DNA from: AP-15 sp963772295
GTDB taxonomy: Bacteria > Pseudomonadota > Alphaproteobacteria > ATCC43930 > CGMCC-115725
Assembly: GCA_963772295.1 (NCBI GenBank)
Contig: CAVYWO010000009.1
Location: forward strand, 434,001 to 498,000
Reading direction: 5' to 3'
DNA length: 64,000 bases
How positions within the stretch are numbered: the stretch's first letter is position 1; the number at the start of each line of letters is the position of its first letter. Under the pieces are notes generated by a model. The model made no database searches and was not told the origin of the DNA. It worked only from the letters and a program-made list of their open reading frames with translations. Positions 36,042 through 49,738 of the stretch are shown one piece after another. The translations under genes were made by a program, and so were the position numbers.

Positions 36042-37175
36042 TTATCCCGGCTCCGGCCGCCGCGCCCCCGCGGCCTCCGGCTGGCCGGCGCCCGTCCACT
36101 CCCGCCACAGCGAGATCAACGCCGCCATCGTCATCGGGCCGAGAAAGAGCCCGAGAAAGCCGAAGCTCTCGAGGCCGCCGAGAACGCCGAGCAGCACCCA
36201 AAGAAACGGCAGGCGGGCGGCGCCGCCGATCAGAAATGGGCGAACCGCATGGTCGGCGACAAAGACGACGACAAAGCCGAACGCGAGGACGGCGCCGGCC
36301 GCCAGCCGGCTTCCTGCGGCAAGCAGGTAGAGGGCCGCTGCGCCGAATACGACCGGCGCCGCGAACGGGATCGCCGCCAGCACGCCGGTCAACGCACCGA
36401 CCGACACCGGGTGCGGCAGACCGGCCAGCCAATAGGCCCCGCCGAGCGCTACCCCCTCGGCCAGTCCGACCAGCACCAGCCCATTTAGGGTCGCGTGCAC
36501 CGTCGCGATCACGTGGCGGCCGACCCTGTTCCCGCCGGGACCCAGCACGCGGTCGCTGAGGTCAATCAGCTGGCGGCCGAGGGCGGCGCCGTCTCGGAAC
36601 AAAAAAAACAGGGTCAGGAGGGTGAAGCCGAAGAGGACGAGACGGTGGACGATCTCGCCGCCGAACTGTCGGACGGTCTCGGTTGGTATCCGGCCGTAAG
36701 CGCGCCCGAGCAGGTCCTGCATCGCTTGCGGGCTCGCCAGATTTTCTTGCCACCATTGCGCGAACACTCGGCCGAGCCCCGGCAACTGCGGCAGCCAATC
36801 GGGCACCGCAACCCCGCTGCGCCGCAGCGCCGCGAGGTGCGCGATGATGCCCCCCATCTCCCGGACCAGTTCGCGCGCGACCAAGGCGAACGGCAGGATG
36901 AAAATCAGCCCGATCAGCAGCGTCATGGTGAGCGGCGCGAGCACGGCCCGGCCGGCCGCGGCAAACGCCCGATCGACGCGCTCGAACAGCGGCCAAGAGG
37001 CGATCGCGATAACGACCGCCCAGGCGAGCGCGGCGATGAACGGGCGAAGGATCCACAGGCCGAGAAGCCCGAGCGCCGCCGCCAAGATCAGCCGCGCCAC
37101 GCGTTGCCCATCCGCCGCCTCTTGGTTGAACCCGAAGGGCGGCGGGCGACCCGGCGGATCAGGCCCGCCTGCCAT
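36042..37175 (-). CDS. AI-2E family transporter (PerM-like permease)
   Basis: The protein has 377 residues and about eight membrane segments. Family features seen are RPFIAALAWAVVIAIASWPLFERV at the N-terminal pair of helices, the large periplasmic segment (residues about 90-190), ATVHATLNGLVLVGLAEGVALG, and the C-terminal GGLESFGFLGLFLGPMTMAAL. Members include exporters such as TqsA and proton/sodium antiporters, so the substrate stays open. It is a single gene, 89 bases after the OmpA-type gene on the same strand. Confidence 0.88.
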   Translation of the reverse strand: MAGGPDPPGRPPPFGFNQEAADGQRVARLILAAALGLLGLWILRPFIAALAWAVVIAIASWPLFERVDRAFAAAGRAVLAPLTMTLLIGLIFILPFALVARELVREMGGIIAHLAALRRSGVAVPDWLPQLPGLGRVFAQWWQENLASPQAMQDLLGRAYGRIPTETVRQFGGEIVHRLVLFGFTLLTLFFLFRDGAALGRQLIDLSDRVLGPGGNRVGRHVIATVHATLNGLVLVGLAEGVALGGAYWLAGLPHPVSVGALTGVLAAIPFAAPVVFGAAALYLLAAGSRLAAGAVLAFGFVVVFVADHAVRPFLIGGAARLPFLWVLLGVLGGLESFGFLGLFLGPMTMAALISLWREWTGAGQPEAAGARRPEPG

Positions 37176-37264
37176 CGCGGTTCATTGCGCCGCCGACCGC
37201 CGGGCCACCACACGGTCCGCCAAATCGAGCGCCGGGGAGCCTCCGCCGGCGGCAGCGGCTTTGG

Positions 37265-37780
37265 CTACTGCGAGGGGGCTGGCGGCGGCGCACCCGGCGG
37301 CGGCGCTGCTTCTGGCGGCGGTGCTGCCGGCATCGGTGCGGCGCCGCCGACGATAATCTCGGTCCGCCGGTTCTGCGCCTCGCGAACGCCATCGGGCGTG
37401 GGTACCTTGAGATCGTTTTGGCCGACCCCGGTGACGTTCATTGCGCTCTGCGGCACGCCCGACTTGGCCAGCACGGTCGCGACGTTCTGCGCGCGCTGCA
37501 CCGAGAGCTTCTGGTTGAAGGCCGCCGAGCCCGAGGTGTCGGTGTGCCCGGTGACCTGAACCGACCCTGACGCGGCCCTGTAGGTGGCCGCAGCGGCGTC
37601 GACAATCTGCGTCCCCTCGTAGGTGATATTGGCTCTATCCCAATCGAAAAAGACGGTGAAATTGTGCTCCGCCGGCGGCGGAGGCGGCGGGGGCGGGGCC
37701 GCGGCGGCGGGCGGCGGCGGCGGCGGTTGGGCGCATGCGACAAGGGCAAGCAGCGAGCCAAGCAGGAAAATGCGCCTCAT
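37265..37780 (-). CDS. OmpA-family peptidoglycan-binding lipoprotein
   Basis: The protein has 171 residues with a lipobox (LVAC, residues 13-16) after a short signal peptide, and a proline-rich linker. The OmpA-like domain follows: FFDWDRANITYEGTQIVDAA, VTGHTDTSGSAAFNQKLSVQR with the Asp of the diaminopimelate-binding site, and the C-terminal EAQNRRTEII with its conserved arginines. A second proline/alanine-rich tail ends the protein. It is a Pal-like anchor between the outer membrane and peptidoglycan. Both low-complexity proline runs are well supported by frame. Confidence 0.9.
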   Translation of the reverse strand: MRRIFLLGSLLALVACAQPPPPPPAAAAPPPPPPPPAEHNFTVFFDWDRANITYEGTQIVDAAAATYRAASGSVQVTGHTDTSGSAAFNQKLSVQRAQNVATVLAKSGVPQSAMNVTGVGQNDLKVPTPDGVREAQNRRTEIIVGGAAPMPAAPPPEAAPPPGAPPPAPSQ

Positions 37781-37846
37781 CTGTTCCTCCGCAGGTTGCG
37801 CGGAACGCAGATTAGAACCAGACCGCCGATTTTACCAGCGGCAAAA

Positions 37847-38857
37847 CTAGCCGCCCGCCGCACCCTCGGTATTGACGTAGACCGAGTAGATCGAACGGCT
37901 CGCCGCCATCAGCAAGCGGTTCCGCCGGCGCCCGCCAAAGCACAAGTTGGCGCAGCGCTCCGGCAGCGCGATACGGCCGATCATCGTCGCGTCGGGGGCG
38001 AAGACGACGACCCCGTTGAGCGCCTTGCTCATCCCCCAGCCGCACCACAAATTGCCGTCGACATCGCAGCGAACCCCGTCCGGGGTGCCGGCGCCGGCAC
38101 CGACGAAGACCCGGCTGTCGCCGAGCCGAGTCCCGCCGTCGAGCATATCGAAGACGCGAATCCGCCGCGGCGCGGCCCGCAATTCGACGACGTAGAGCCG
38201 GGTCTCGTCGGGAGAGAAGCACAACCCGTTCGGTCCCTCGAGGTCGTCGGCCATGACCGCGGCGGCCCCGCTCTTGCCGTCGACACGATAGACATTGGCG
38301 GGCAGTTCTTGGACCGCCCTTTCCCCTTCGTAGTTGCCGAGAATGCCAAACGGCGGATCGGTGAACCAGATCGAGTCATCCGATTTGACGACGACGTCGT
38401 TCGGGGAGTTGAGCCGCTTGCCGTCAAACCGATCGAGGACCACGGTGATCGCGCCGTCATATTCGGTGCGGGCGACGCGCCGCCCTCGATGCTCGCAGGT
38501 AACGAGGCGGCCCACTCGGTCGCGAGTATTGCCGTTCGCATTCTCGGATGGCCGGCGGAAGACGGAGAGCGCACCCGTCTCCTCATCCCACCGCATGATG
38601 CGGTCGTTCGGAATGTCGCTGCACAACAGATAACGGCCGTCGCCAAACCAGACCGGACCTTCGGCCCAGCGCAACCCGGTCGCCAGCCGCTCGACCGCGG
38701 CGTGGAACGGCGGTTTGATCCGGTCGAACCTCGGGTCGAGGGTCTCGACCGCCGGGTCGGGATAGCTCTCGGCCGGCTCCCATCGCGCCGCCGGCGCCGA
38801 TGCGGCGCCCGAACCGAGGTCCGAAGCGGTGCCGGTGTTCAATTCCGCCGCCCTCAC
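37847..38857 (-). CDS. SMP-30/gluconolactonase/LRE family protein
   Basis: The protein has 336 residues. WAEGPVWFGDGRYLLCSDIPNDR, NGNTRDRVGRLVTCEH, LNSPNDVVVKSDDSIWFTDPPFG and the calcium-liganding GPNGLCFSPDETRLYVVE are the family blocks of this six-blade lactonase propeller. The enzyme hydrolyses sugar or other lactones. I chose GTG at 38857 with AAGGA six bases before it; the frame opens further, into the CoA-transferase gene. It lies 28 bases downstream of that gene, so the two are probably cotranscribed. Confidence 0.88.
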   Translation of the reverse strand: MRAAELNTGTASDLGSGAASAPAARWEPAESYPDPAVETLDPRFDRIKPPFHAAVERLATGLRWAEGPVWFGDGRYLLCSDIPNDRIMRWDEETGALSVFRRPSENANGNTRDRVGRLVTCEHRGRRVARTEYDGAITVVLDRFDGKRLNSPNDVVVKSDDSIWFTDPPFGILGNYEGERAVQELPANVYRVDGKSGAAAVMADDLEGPNGLCFSPDETRLYVVELRAAPRRIRVFDMLDGGTRLGDSRVFVGAGAGTPDGVRCDVDGNLWCGWGMSKALNGVVVFAPDATMIGRIALPERCANLCFGGRRRNRLLMAASRSIYSVYVNTEGAAGG

Positions 38858-38885
38858 TCGATCCTTCGAGGCGTGGGCGGCTTCC

Positions 38886-40145
38886 TCAGATCGCTTTCTC
38901 CTCGCGCAGCGCGGCGAGCTCATCCGCGCCGAGACCCAACAATTTGCCGTAGACCTCGTCGGTATCGGCGCCAAGCAGGGGTGCGGCGGTAATCGGCACC
39001 TTCGAGCCGCTCATCTTGACCGGCCAGCCCGGCATCTTGAAATCGCCGCGCACCGGGTGCTTGACGGTGACGAAGATCTCTCGCCGATTGAGATCCGGAT
39101 CGTTCGACAATTCCATCGTATCCATCACCGCCCCGGCCGGGATGCCCTGCTCGCCCAGCCGTTGCATCACCGTCATCTTGTCGTGATGCCTCGTCCACTC
39201 GGCGATCATCGCGTCGACCAGATGGCGGTTCTTGAAGCGCTGCTGCGGGCTGTCGAAGCGCGGGTCGCCGATCAGGTCCTCGCGGCCCATGATTTTCAAG
39301 AGGCGCTCCCAATGCTGTGGGTTGGCCCGCGAGGTGTAGACGTAGCACCAGTCGTTCGGCCCGCCGCCCTTGCACGGATAGGTCTCGCTCGGCGAGTTGG
39401 TGCCCATGATGCTCTGATTGCCCATACGCGGCGCCGCCTTGCCCCACAAGGCCTGAGCGGCGTACGAGATCCGCCCGTAATTGACCACGCACTCCTGCAT
39501 CGCGAGCTGGATGCGCTGCCCCTCCCCGGTCGACTGCCGTTGATAAAGTGCGGCGAGGACGCCGATCGCGCCATGCAGGCCGGTGCCGGTGTCACCGATC
39601 GTCAGGCCGGGCTTGATCGGACGCCCGTCCGGTTCGCCGGTGATCGACATCGCGCCGCCGGTTGCCTGGGCGATCATGTCGAAGGCGAGAAAATCCTTGT
39701 ACCGGCCGTCCTCGCCAAAACCCTTGACCTGCACGTAAATGATCCGCGGGTTGATCTCGCGCACCACGTCATAACCGAAGCCCAGCCGCTCGATGACGCC
39801 GGGGGCGAAGTTTTCGGCGAAAACGTCGGCCTTTTCGATCAGCCCGCGCACGATCGCCCGCCCCTTCTCATGCTTGAGATTGGCGGTGACGCTGCGCTTG
39901 TTGGCGTTGAGCAGCATGAAATAGTGAGAATCGACCCCTTTGCGGTCGGTCGACGCGCTGCGGCCCTGCTCGCCCTTGGTCGGCTCCTCGACCTTGATCA
40001 CCTCGGCGCCGAGCCAAGCCAGGGTTTGGGTCAACGAGGTCCCGGCCTCGAACTGGGTCAAGTCGACCACCCTGACACCGCAAAGGGCGCCGCGGCGCGC
40101 GACGGCGGTTGGGCTGGTGTCTAGAGGGGACAAGTCGTCAGGCAT
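38886..40145 (-). CDS. CaiB/BaiF (class III) CoA-transferase
   Basis: The 419-residue enzyme resembles formyl-CoA transferase: VRVVDLTQFEAGTSLTQTLA, WLGAEVIKVEEPTKGEQGR, NANKRSVTANLKHEKG, VFAENFAPGVIERLG, and FLAFDMIAQATGGAMSITG with the catalytic aspartate. IGDTGTGLHGAIGVLAAL and PCKGGGPNDWCYVY follow. Acceptor and donor acids are unknown. The next gene on the same strand is the SMP-30 lactonase, and a divergent amidohydrolase starts 430 bases away, so this may be a small catabolic cluster for an acid with lactone or enol-ester intermediates. Confidence 0.92.
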   Translation of the reverse strand: MPDDLSPLDTSPTAVARRGALCGVRVVDLTQFEAGTSLTQTLAWLGAEVIKVEEPTKGEQGRSASTDRKGVDSHYFMLLNANKRSVTANLKHEKGRAIVRGLIEKADVFAENFAPGVIERLGFGYDVVREINPRIIYVQVKGFGEDGRYKDFLAFDMIAQATGGAMSITGEPDGRPIKPGLTIGDTGTGLHGAIGVLAALYQRQSTGEGQRIQLAMQECVVNYGRISYAAQALWGKAAPRMGNQSIMGTNSPSETYPCKGGGPNDWCYVYTSRANPQHWERLLKIMGREDLIGDPRFDSPQQRFKNRHLVDAMIAEWTRHHDKMTVMQRLGEQGIPAGAVMDTMELSNDPDLNRREIFVTVKHPVRGDFKMPGWPVKMSGSKVPITAAPLLGADTDEVYGKLLGLGADELAALREEKAI

Positions 40146-40575
40146 TGTTATTTCCTCCTGGTCGCAAGCGGTCGCCGCGGCGCGGCCTCTCTCGTCAGTC
40201 TATCGCCGCCGGCTCCGCAAGGTCCACAACCCAGATAGGCCGGCGGGCCGGCTCTCCGCGCCGGAGTTGGAGCGGCGGCAACGCTGTCGCGACGATGGCC
40301 GAGGCCTCCCGGATGGGAGGGGACGGCGCCGTGGCAGTGATTGCCCGGCGCCCAGGTCCGGCCGGGACCGAGAGCGACATGCGTTGCCACGGACCGGTCC
40401 GGAAACTGTTTCGGCCGCCGATCTGCAAGTTCACCCCACGGCCGTGCGCGACTTCGCCGCCGGAATGGTTCGAGCCTGGACCCGACGGCTGATGCCCGAC
40501 TATCGTTGCGCATCGAATGCGTCCGTCCGACGCGGCGGCGGCGACCAGCGGCGGGGCGTCTCAAGGGAGGGCATC
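40146..40575. other. Intergenic region between divergent genes, nothing recognised
   Basis: The 430 bases separate the CoA-transferase and amidohydrolase start codons and must hold both promoters. I see no gene, repeat or operator I can defend. Confidence 0.5.
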
Positions 40576-41688
40576 GTGGCCGATTACCGGCTCATTTCTG
40601 CGGATTCGCATGTTAGCGAACCGCCGAATCTGTGGGTCGAGCGCGTCGACCAGAAATACCGCGAGCGGGCGCCGCGGCTGATGGTGAACCCGCCCGGCAA
40701 GGAAGGCGCCTATTTCTGTTACGAGGGATATGCGCCGCACCCGATCGGGATCGGGCTCGGCGCCGGCAAGAGCCCCGAGGAGCTGAAGGAGTTCCTGACC
40801 AACGCGACCTATGCCGATGCCCGCCCCGGTGGCTGGGATCCGGCCGAACGAGCCAAGGACAACGCGCTCGATGGGGTCGAGGCCGACGTGCTTTACACGA
40901 CCCTCGGCTTCCGCATCTTCTGGCTGAAGGATGCCGGGCTGCAGGCCGACTGCTTCCGCGTTTACAACGACTGGCTCGCCGAATTCGTCAGCTATGACCG
41001 AAAGCGCATGGCCGGGCTGCCGATGATCTCGCTCTACGACCCCAAGGCCGGGGCCCGCGAGCTCGAACGCTGCGCGAAGATGGGGCTCAAGGGTGCGATG
41101 ATTTGGTGCTCGCCGCCCGAGAGCCAGCCCTATAGCTCCGACATCTACGATCCGTTCTGGGCGGCGGCGCAAGAGCTCAAGATGCCGGTCAGCCTGCACG
41201 CGATCACCGGGATGGGCGTCGAGAGCCAGTTCAATTGGGGCGAGCGCTACATGCGCGCGACGGTGCTGTCGCACGAGGTCGAGAAGTCGTTCAGCGTGCT
41301 GATCTTCTCCGGCGTGCTCGACCGTTTTCCGGAATTGCAGATCGTATCGGCCGAGAACAATATCGGCTGGTTGCCTTATTATCTGCAGCGCATGGACCGC
41401 GCCTTCGAGCGCCAGCGCATCGCCGCCGGCTTTACCAACAAGCTGAAGCCGAGCGAGTATTTCCAGCGGCAGATGTGGGCAACCTATATCGACGATTTCG
41501 TCGGTGTGGCGAACCGCCATTTCATCGGCGTCGACAAGTTGATGTGGTCCTCCGACTACCCGCACCAGGCCTCGACCTGGCCGCATTCGCAGGAAGTCGT
41601 CGCACGCGACTTCAAGGACGCCAGCGCCGAGGACAAGTTCAAGATCACCCGCGGCAACGCCGCCCGGCTCTACGGCTTCGACGCCTAG
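40576..41688 (+). CDS. Amidohydrolase (amidohydrolase 2 / ACMSD-like family)
   Basis: The protein has 370 residues. The N-terminus YRLISADSHVSEPPNLWVER gives the D-x-H motif, MPVSLHAITGMG a mid-barrel histidine, and MWSSDYPHQASTWPHSQ the late aspartate with IAxxNxxRLYGF-type end (KITRGNAARLYGFD). This metal-dependent TIM barrel family includes decarboxylases such as ACMS decarboxylase and gamma-resorcylate decarboxylase as well as hydrolases. The first motif is D-S-H rather than H-x-H, seen in many distant members. The GTG at 40576 has AAGGGAGG before it. It is divergent from the CoA-transferase/lactonase pair and may act in the same pathway. Confidence 0.88.
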   Translation: MADYRLISADSHVSEPPNLWVERVDQKYRERAPRLMVNPPGKEGAYFCYEGYAPHPIGIGLGAGKSPEELKEFLTNATYADARPGGWDPAERAKDNALDGVEADVLYTTLGFRIFWLKDAGLQADCFRVYNDWLAEFVSYDRKRMAGLPMISLYDPKAGARELERCAKMGLKGAMIWCSPPESQPYSSDIYDPFWAAAQELKMPVSLHAITGMGVESQFNWGERYMRATVLSHEVEKSFSVLIFSGVLDRFPELQIVSAENNIGWLPYYLQRMDRAFERQRIAAGFTNKLKPSEYFQRQMWATYIDDFVGVANRHFIGVDKLMWSSDYPHQASTWPHSQEVVARDFKDASAEDKFKITRGNAARLYGFDA

Positions 41689-42331
41689 TCTTAGTCTACT
41701 TCCCCGCGCAAAATTCGCCGACCGAGGGCCGAGCGGTTGTTCAGAGCGGTCGCGGCAGGCGATAATTGATGATTTCTTGGTGGCGGGCCGCGACCGCAGT
41801 ATCACGCCTCTGGCGAAGCGACGCGCGGTCCCCTGGCAACCGTCTCAGCGCGCGATTTCGCAGAACGCTCTAAATTTCCCAATTCGACGGGAAAATACCG
41901 GGAAAATCCTCGAATTCGGTCCCAGCCCAGGTCAAAATCTCCGTCATTATCAATCATTTGCTGATCAAATTCCGGTATCGCAAATCGAGAAATAATTCGC
42001 CGCAAACCGGGAATTAAATCGCCCGAAATCGGGAAGCATCGGGAAATCCGATATTGCCCCCTCCCGCGAAAAACTGAACGCTGCGAACCCGCGGTCGAAC
42101 CACCGCCGTTATACACAAGCTTATAACCTACGATCCGGACAGAAAGATGGCGGCGATGCACGACCCGAACGTCCCGGCGCCAGATTGGCCTCGTCGCAGC
42201 CGACGCGCCCAAACTGCACCCGCCGGCCCGCCCCCGGTAGGACCGCCCTTGTCACGCGCGGCCGACCTCCCTCGAAGATCCGATTTTTGCGCCGGAAAGC
42301 AGTCTAGTCTACCGCTCCAGCAGATACGGGG
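41689..42331. other. Intergenic region with AT-rich block and CGGGAA repeats
   Basis: Between the amidohydrolase and hsdR genes 643 bases lack a convincing gene. Positions about 41830-42120 are clearly poorer in G+C than the surroundings and hold five CGGGAA words, including a direct repeat CGGGAAAAT at 41888-41896 and 41900-41908. A minus-strand frame is open for 136 codons here, but its codon pattern and composition do not look coding. It may be a relic of a mobile repeat or a transcription-control region. Confidence 0.4.
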
Positions 42332-45475
<3,144 letters not shown>

Positions 45476-45491
45476 CGGCTCGATCTCCGCG

Positions 45492-45911
45492 TCATAGACG
45501 AGGATTTCCTATTAACATGCGTTGCAGTTCGGCGTAGAGATGCTCGGCTTCTTGCAGGAACGCCGGGATCGCGGCGGCGACCTGCGAGGCCACCTCGGCA
45601 TCGTAAGTATGGCTCGTCCTGGCCCGCATTTCGCGAAAGCGCCGCCAGGCCGGCCAGTCTCCCCGCACCAAGCCCTCGGCATTTGCGGTCCGGATCAAAT
45701 CGGCAAACGGCATTCGACCGATTTCGTCAGGAGAAGCCGCGGCTTCCTTGAGATACCGCCTCAGCATCTTATGGCTGGTCTCGTATGTGAACTCGAACCG
45801 CAGTATCAGCCCGTCGCGAATTTGCTCGTCGGTAGGCTCGTGCCGCCAACGAGCAACGCCGTCGCGAAGCCGGTGGACAGCATTCCCGAGCGAGGTGATG
45901 TCGAGCTCCAT
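45492..45911 (-). CDS. HI0074-like nucleotidyltransferase substrate-binding protein (HEPN-type)
   Basis: The protein has 139 residues, all helical. DGLILRFEFTYETSHKMLRRYL and RTANAEGLVRGDWPAWRRFR with RTSHTYD are the typical blocks of the HI0074 (PF08780) family, which pairs with a small minimal nucleotidyltransferase in a toxin-antitoxin-like module. The R-x4-H of HEPN RNases reads here as R-T-S-H. No nucleotidyltransferase partner lies on either side: the upstream 190 bases hold only a broken frame. It stands just before hsdR (16-base gap). A GTG four codons upstream could also be the start. Confidence 0.75.
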   Translation of the reverse strand: MELDITSLGNAVHRLRDGVARWRHEPTDEQIRDGLILRFEFTYETSHKMLRRYLKEAAASPDEIGRMPFADLIRTANAEGLVRGDWPAWRRFREMRARTSHTYDAEVASQVAAAIPAFLQEAEHLYAELQRMLIGNPRL

Positions 45912-46103
45912 CACGCGTTCCACCGCACAGCTTGCGAGTCACGCTTCAAAAATCCGCTCTCCCGAGCAGCGATGGGCAGCCTCTTCGGCGTCCGACCTCG
46001 ATGGAGACGGTGACCGCCGCCTTGCGAATGAGGCGAGTTCTTGAATCCAGACACTTGGGATCCTGTTCCGGGTATCTGCGTATCGAAATGCGGGGTAACC
46101 GCA

Positions 46104-46406
46104 TCATTGCCTGTCGAGGTATTCACGCAATGCGGCGTTGATCCGCGATTGCCATCCGGGACCGGTGCTGCGGAAGCGCTCGATGATATCCGGGTCGAGG
46201 CGCAGCGCGATCAACTTCTTGGGCGCATCAGCCCTGGGACGTCCCGGACGCTTGGCAGGCCGCACTACCTTGTCGCCGATCGCGAACTCGGCCTTGTCGA
46301 ACCATTCGTCGGTCAGCTCGGGGATGTCCTCGTATTCCTCGGGCTGGATTTCGTGGGCGTCGAGCCTATCCAAGTTGGTCGAGATAGCGCGCTTGTTCAC
46401 GGGCAT
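46104..46406 (-). CDS. brnA: BrnA antitoxin
   Basis: The protein has 100 residues. The N-terminal part includes EEYEDIPELTDEWFDKAEF, which contacts the toxin, and a C-terminal ribbon-helix-helix-type DNA-binding segment KKLIALRLDPDIIERFRSTG with PGWQSRINAALREYL, matching BrnA. It overlaps the end of the toxin gene by about 40 bases, and the toxin gene comes first, as in other brnTA operons. The complex represses its own promoter. Confidence 0.88.
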   Translation of the reverse strand: MPVNKRAISTNLDRLDAHEIQPEEYEDIPELTDEWFDKAEFAIGDKVVRPAKRPGRPRADAPKKLIALRLDPDIIERFRSTGPGWQSRINAALREYLDRQ

Positions 46407-46638
46407 TGGCCTTCCTCATCGAAATAATGCGCCGGCCGTCCTCGGTCGGCGTCCAAACCACGATCACCATTCTCCCCGCGAGCAGGCCCACCGTGATGTA
46501 GCGCTCCTCCGGGTAATTAAACCGCTCGTCCAGAAAAGTGAAACGCGGGCCCTCGAACACCACGGCGGCGTCCGCGAAATCGACCCTCCGGTTCCGCAAT
46601 GTCGCTCGCCGTTTTGCGGGATCGAAGGTGATCCGCAT
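46366..46638 (-). CDS. brnT: BrnT ribonuclease toxin
   Basis: The protein has 90 residues: ITFDPAKRRATLRNRRVDFADAA at the N-terminus (usually F-D-x-x-K-x-x-x-N-x-x-K-H), then ERYITVGLLAGRMVIVVWTP and RIISMRKANAREQARY. This is the BrnT RelE-like fold with its usual length. It inhibits translation by RNA cleavage and is neutralised by BrnA encoded next. The module lies between hsdS and hsdR and may stabilise the restriction locus. Confidence 0.9.
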   Translation of the reverse strand: MRITFDPAKRRATLRNRRVDFADAAVVFEGPRFTFLDERFNYPEERYITVGLLAGRMVIVVWTPTEDGRRIISMRKANAREQARYLDQLG

Positions 46639-46715
46639 CGAATCATGTAGCTACGGAAATAACGACAAGCAAGTAGCCTTCTGCAAGGATCTAGCTTCCC
46701 GCAAAAGAGCGGCGT

Positions 46716-47929
46716 TTATCCGGCGGCCTCGGCAACGACGGGCTCGGCGTCTTTCACACGCAGCTCGCCAGAGATGAGCTTTGGAAGGAGGGCATCGCGC
46801 AGGGCGGCAAGCGCGTGCGCCTCGTGCATCCCCGTGATCATCCGGGCGACGAGGGCGCGAATTTGATTTGTAAAGGCACCAGCGACGGCTTGCGGCGGAA
46901 TGACGATCGGAATACCGGGCCATTTCCTGCCAGCTCGTCCGGGGCATTTTCGTTCCAGTAGAGCTCGCATCGGTATGCTTGATAAATGTATCGCTCGAAA
47001 TGTGCTCAAGGACGAGGCCGAACCAAGGCTCCGACCTCGGGGCTACGACAACGATATCGGTTGAGCATACGCCGTCGACCGGAGCCACACCGACCTTGTG
47101 GAAGTACGGCCGGAGTTTTCCGAACAAGATTTCGTCTGCCTGAAACTCAAATTTGTTGCTCTCCAACCCATTAGCGATGCCCCACTCAGATAAAGCGATG
47201 CACCGCCTCGGCATGTGTTCGAGTGCGATATACGGTGTGCCCGGGTCGATTTGGTCGGGTTGGACGCTACGGCGCAGCTGTTGGGCCACGTCGCCGAGCA
47301 TGCCCACCACCCATCCCTCTGGGATCTCTCCAAGTTCCGCGTCGACGAGGCGGGTGGGGAAGAGGTCGGCGATGGGTTTGGGAAGGCCGGGGATGCCGCC
47401 CTCGGCCTTGGCGCGAACAGGGTCAAAGTCGACGAACCACGACTTGAACAGCGCCCGCGCCATCGCCTCCAGCGTCTGGTTCATGCGCCGGTTCAGCTCG
47501 ATCTTGTCGTCGAGCGCGCCCAGAACATTCGCGATTTCGCGCTGTTCTGAAGGCGGAGGTATCAGAACCGAGACAGGATGCACAAAGTTGCGATTAAGCG
47601 ACGGCTGAGCGCTTCCCGAATTGTAGCTGGCAAAGTCGAACGCTTTCAAAAAGTAATACGCAAACCGTTCGTCATTGCCCTGAAAATTGACCACGTACAG
47701 GGCGGTGTTCAGAGGCCAAAAGTCGATCGGCGAATAGGTGGCTACTCCGAAGGACGCACCACTCCGACCGACCGCGACGCCCGGCCCCTTCGCTCTGGGT
47801 TCATTGTGCCAGCCAGTAATCCCAAAGGAACCAAGGACCGGAACATTGCCGGGGCGACGTTGCTCGTCGGGAAGATCATGTCCGCGTTGAAGCGCGACAA
47901 AGTCGCCGAGTCGCATGCAATTCCAACCC

Positions 47930-47940
<11 letters not shown>
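46716..47940 (-). CDS. hsdS: Type I restriction-modification specificity subunit HsdS, with one frameshift
   Basis: The product has two target-recognition domains. The first begins GPEGWNCMRLGDFVALQRGH and ends in the conserved coiled spacer (PPSEQREIANVLGALDDKIE, LNRRMNQTLEAMARALFKSW). The second begins GEIPEGWVVGMLGDVAQQLR and should end with a similar spacer, found in another frame (IRALVARMITGMHEAHALAA, LRDALLPKLISGELRV). The two are joined if one extra T near 46911 is removed (QEMARY-PIVIPP). It determines the bipartite DNA target for HsdM and HsdR. It starts at ATG 47940, overlapping the hsdM stop. Confidence 0.83.
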
Positions 47941-49507
<1,567 letters not shown>

Positions 49508-49738
49508 TTCCTCACTCCGTCGCACTTCTTATACGTCTCTGGTATCCGTTTGGTAAATCGCCGAATAGTTGTTAACCCTGCCGGCGCCGCCGGCAAGAGC
49601 CCCGAGGAGCGGATGGCGCGCCGCTCCTGTTCGCCTTTCGTGCTTTTGCCGCTGCCCGCCCGGGGGTAGTCGCAACCCGTTTCCGGCATCCCCTTGCGAC
49701 GATACTTCATCGGGCGATGCAACAGGGAGAGGCCGGCA

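Noticed and set aside
33947..36559. 870-codon open frame on the plus strand
   Set aside because: It is antisense to the methyltransferase and AI-2E family genes and shows no domain or signal.
41802..42212. 136-codon open frame on the minus strand in the AT-rich spacer
   Set aside because: The residue pattern is not protein-like, there is no ribosome binding site, and it coincides with a repeat-rich non-coding block.
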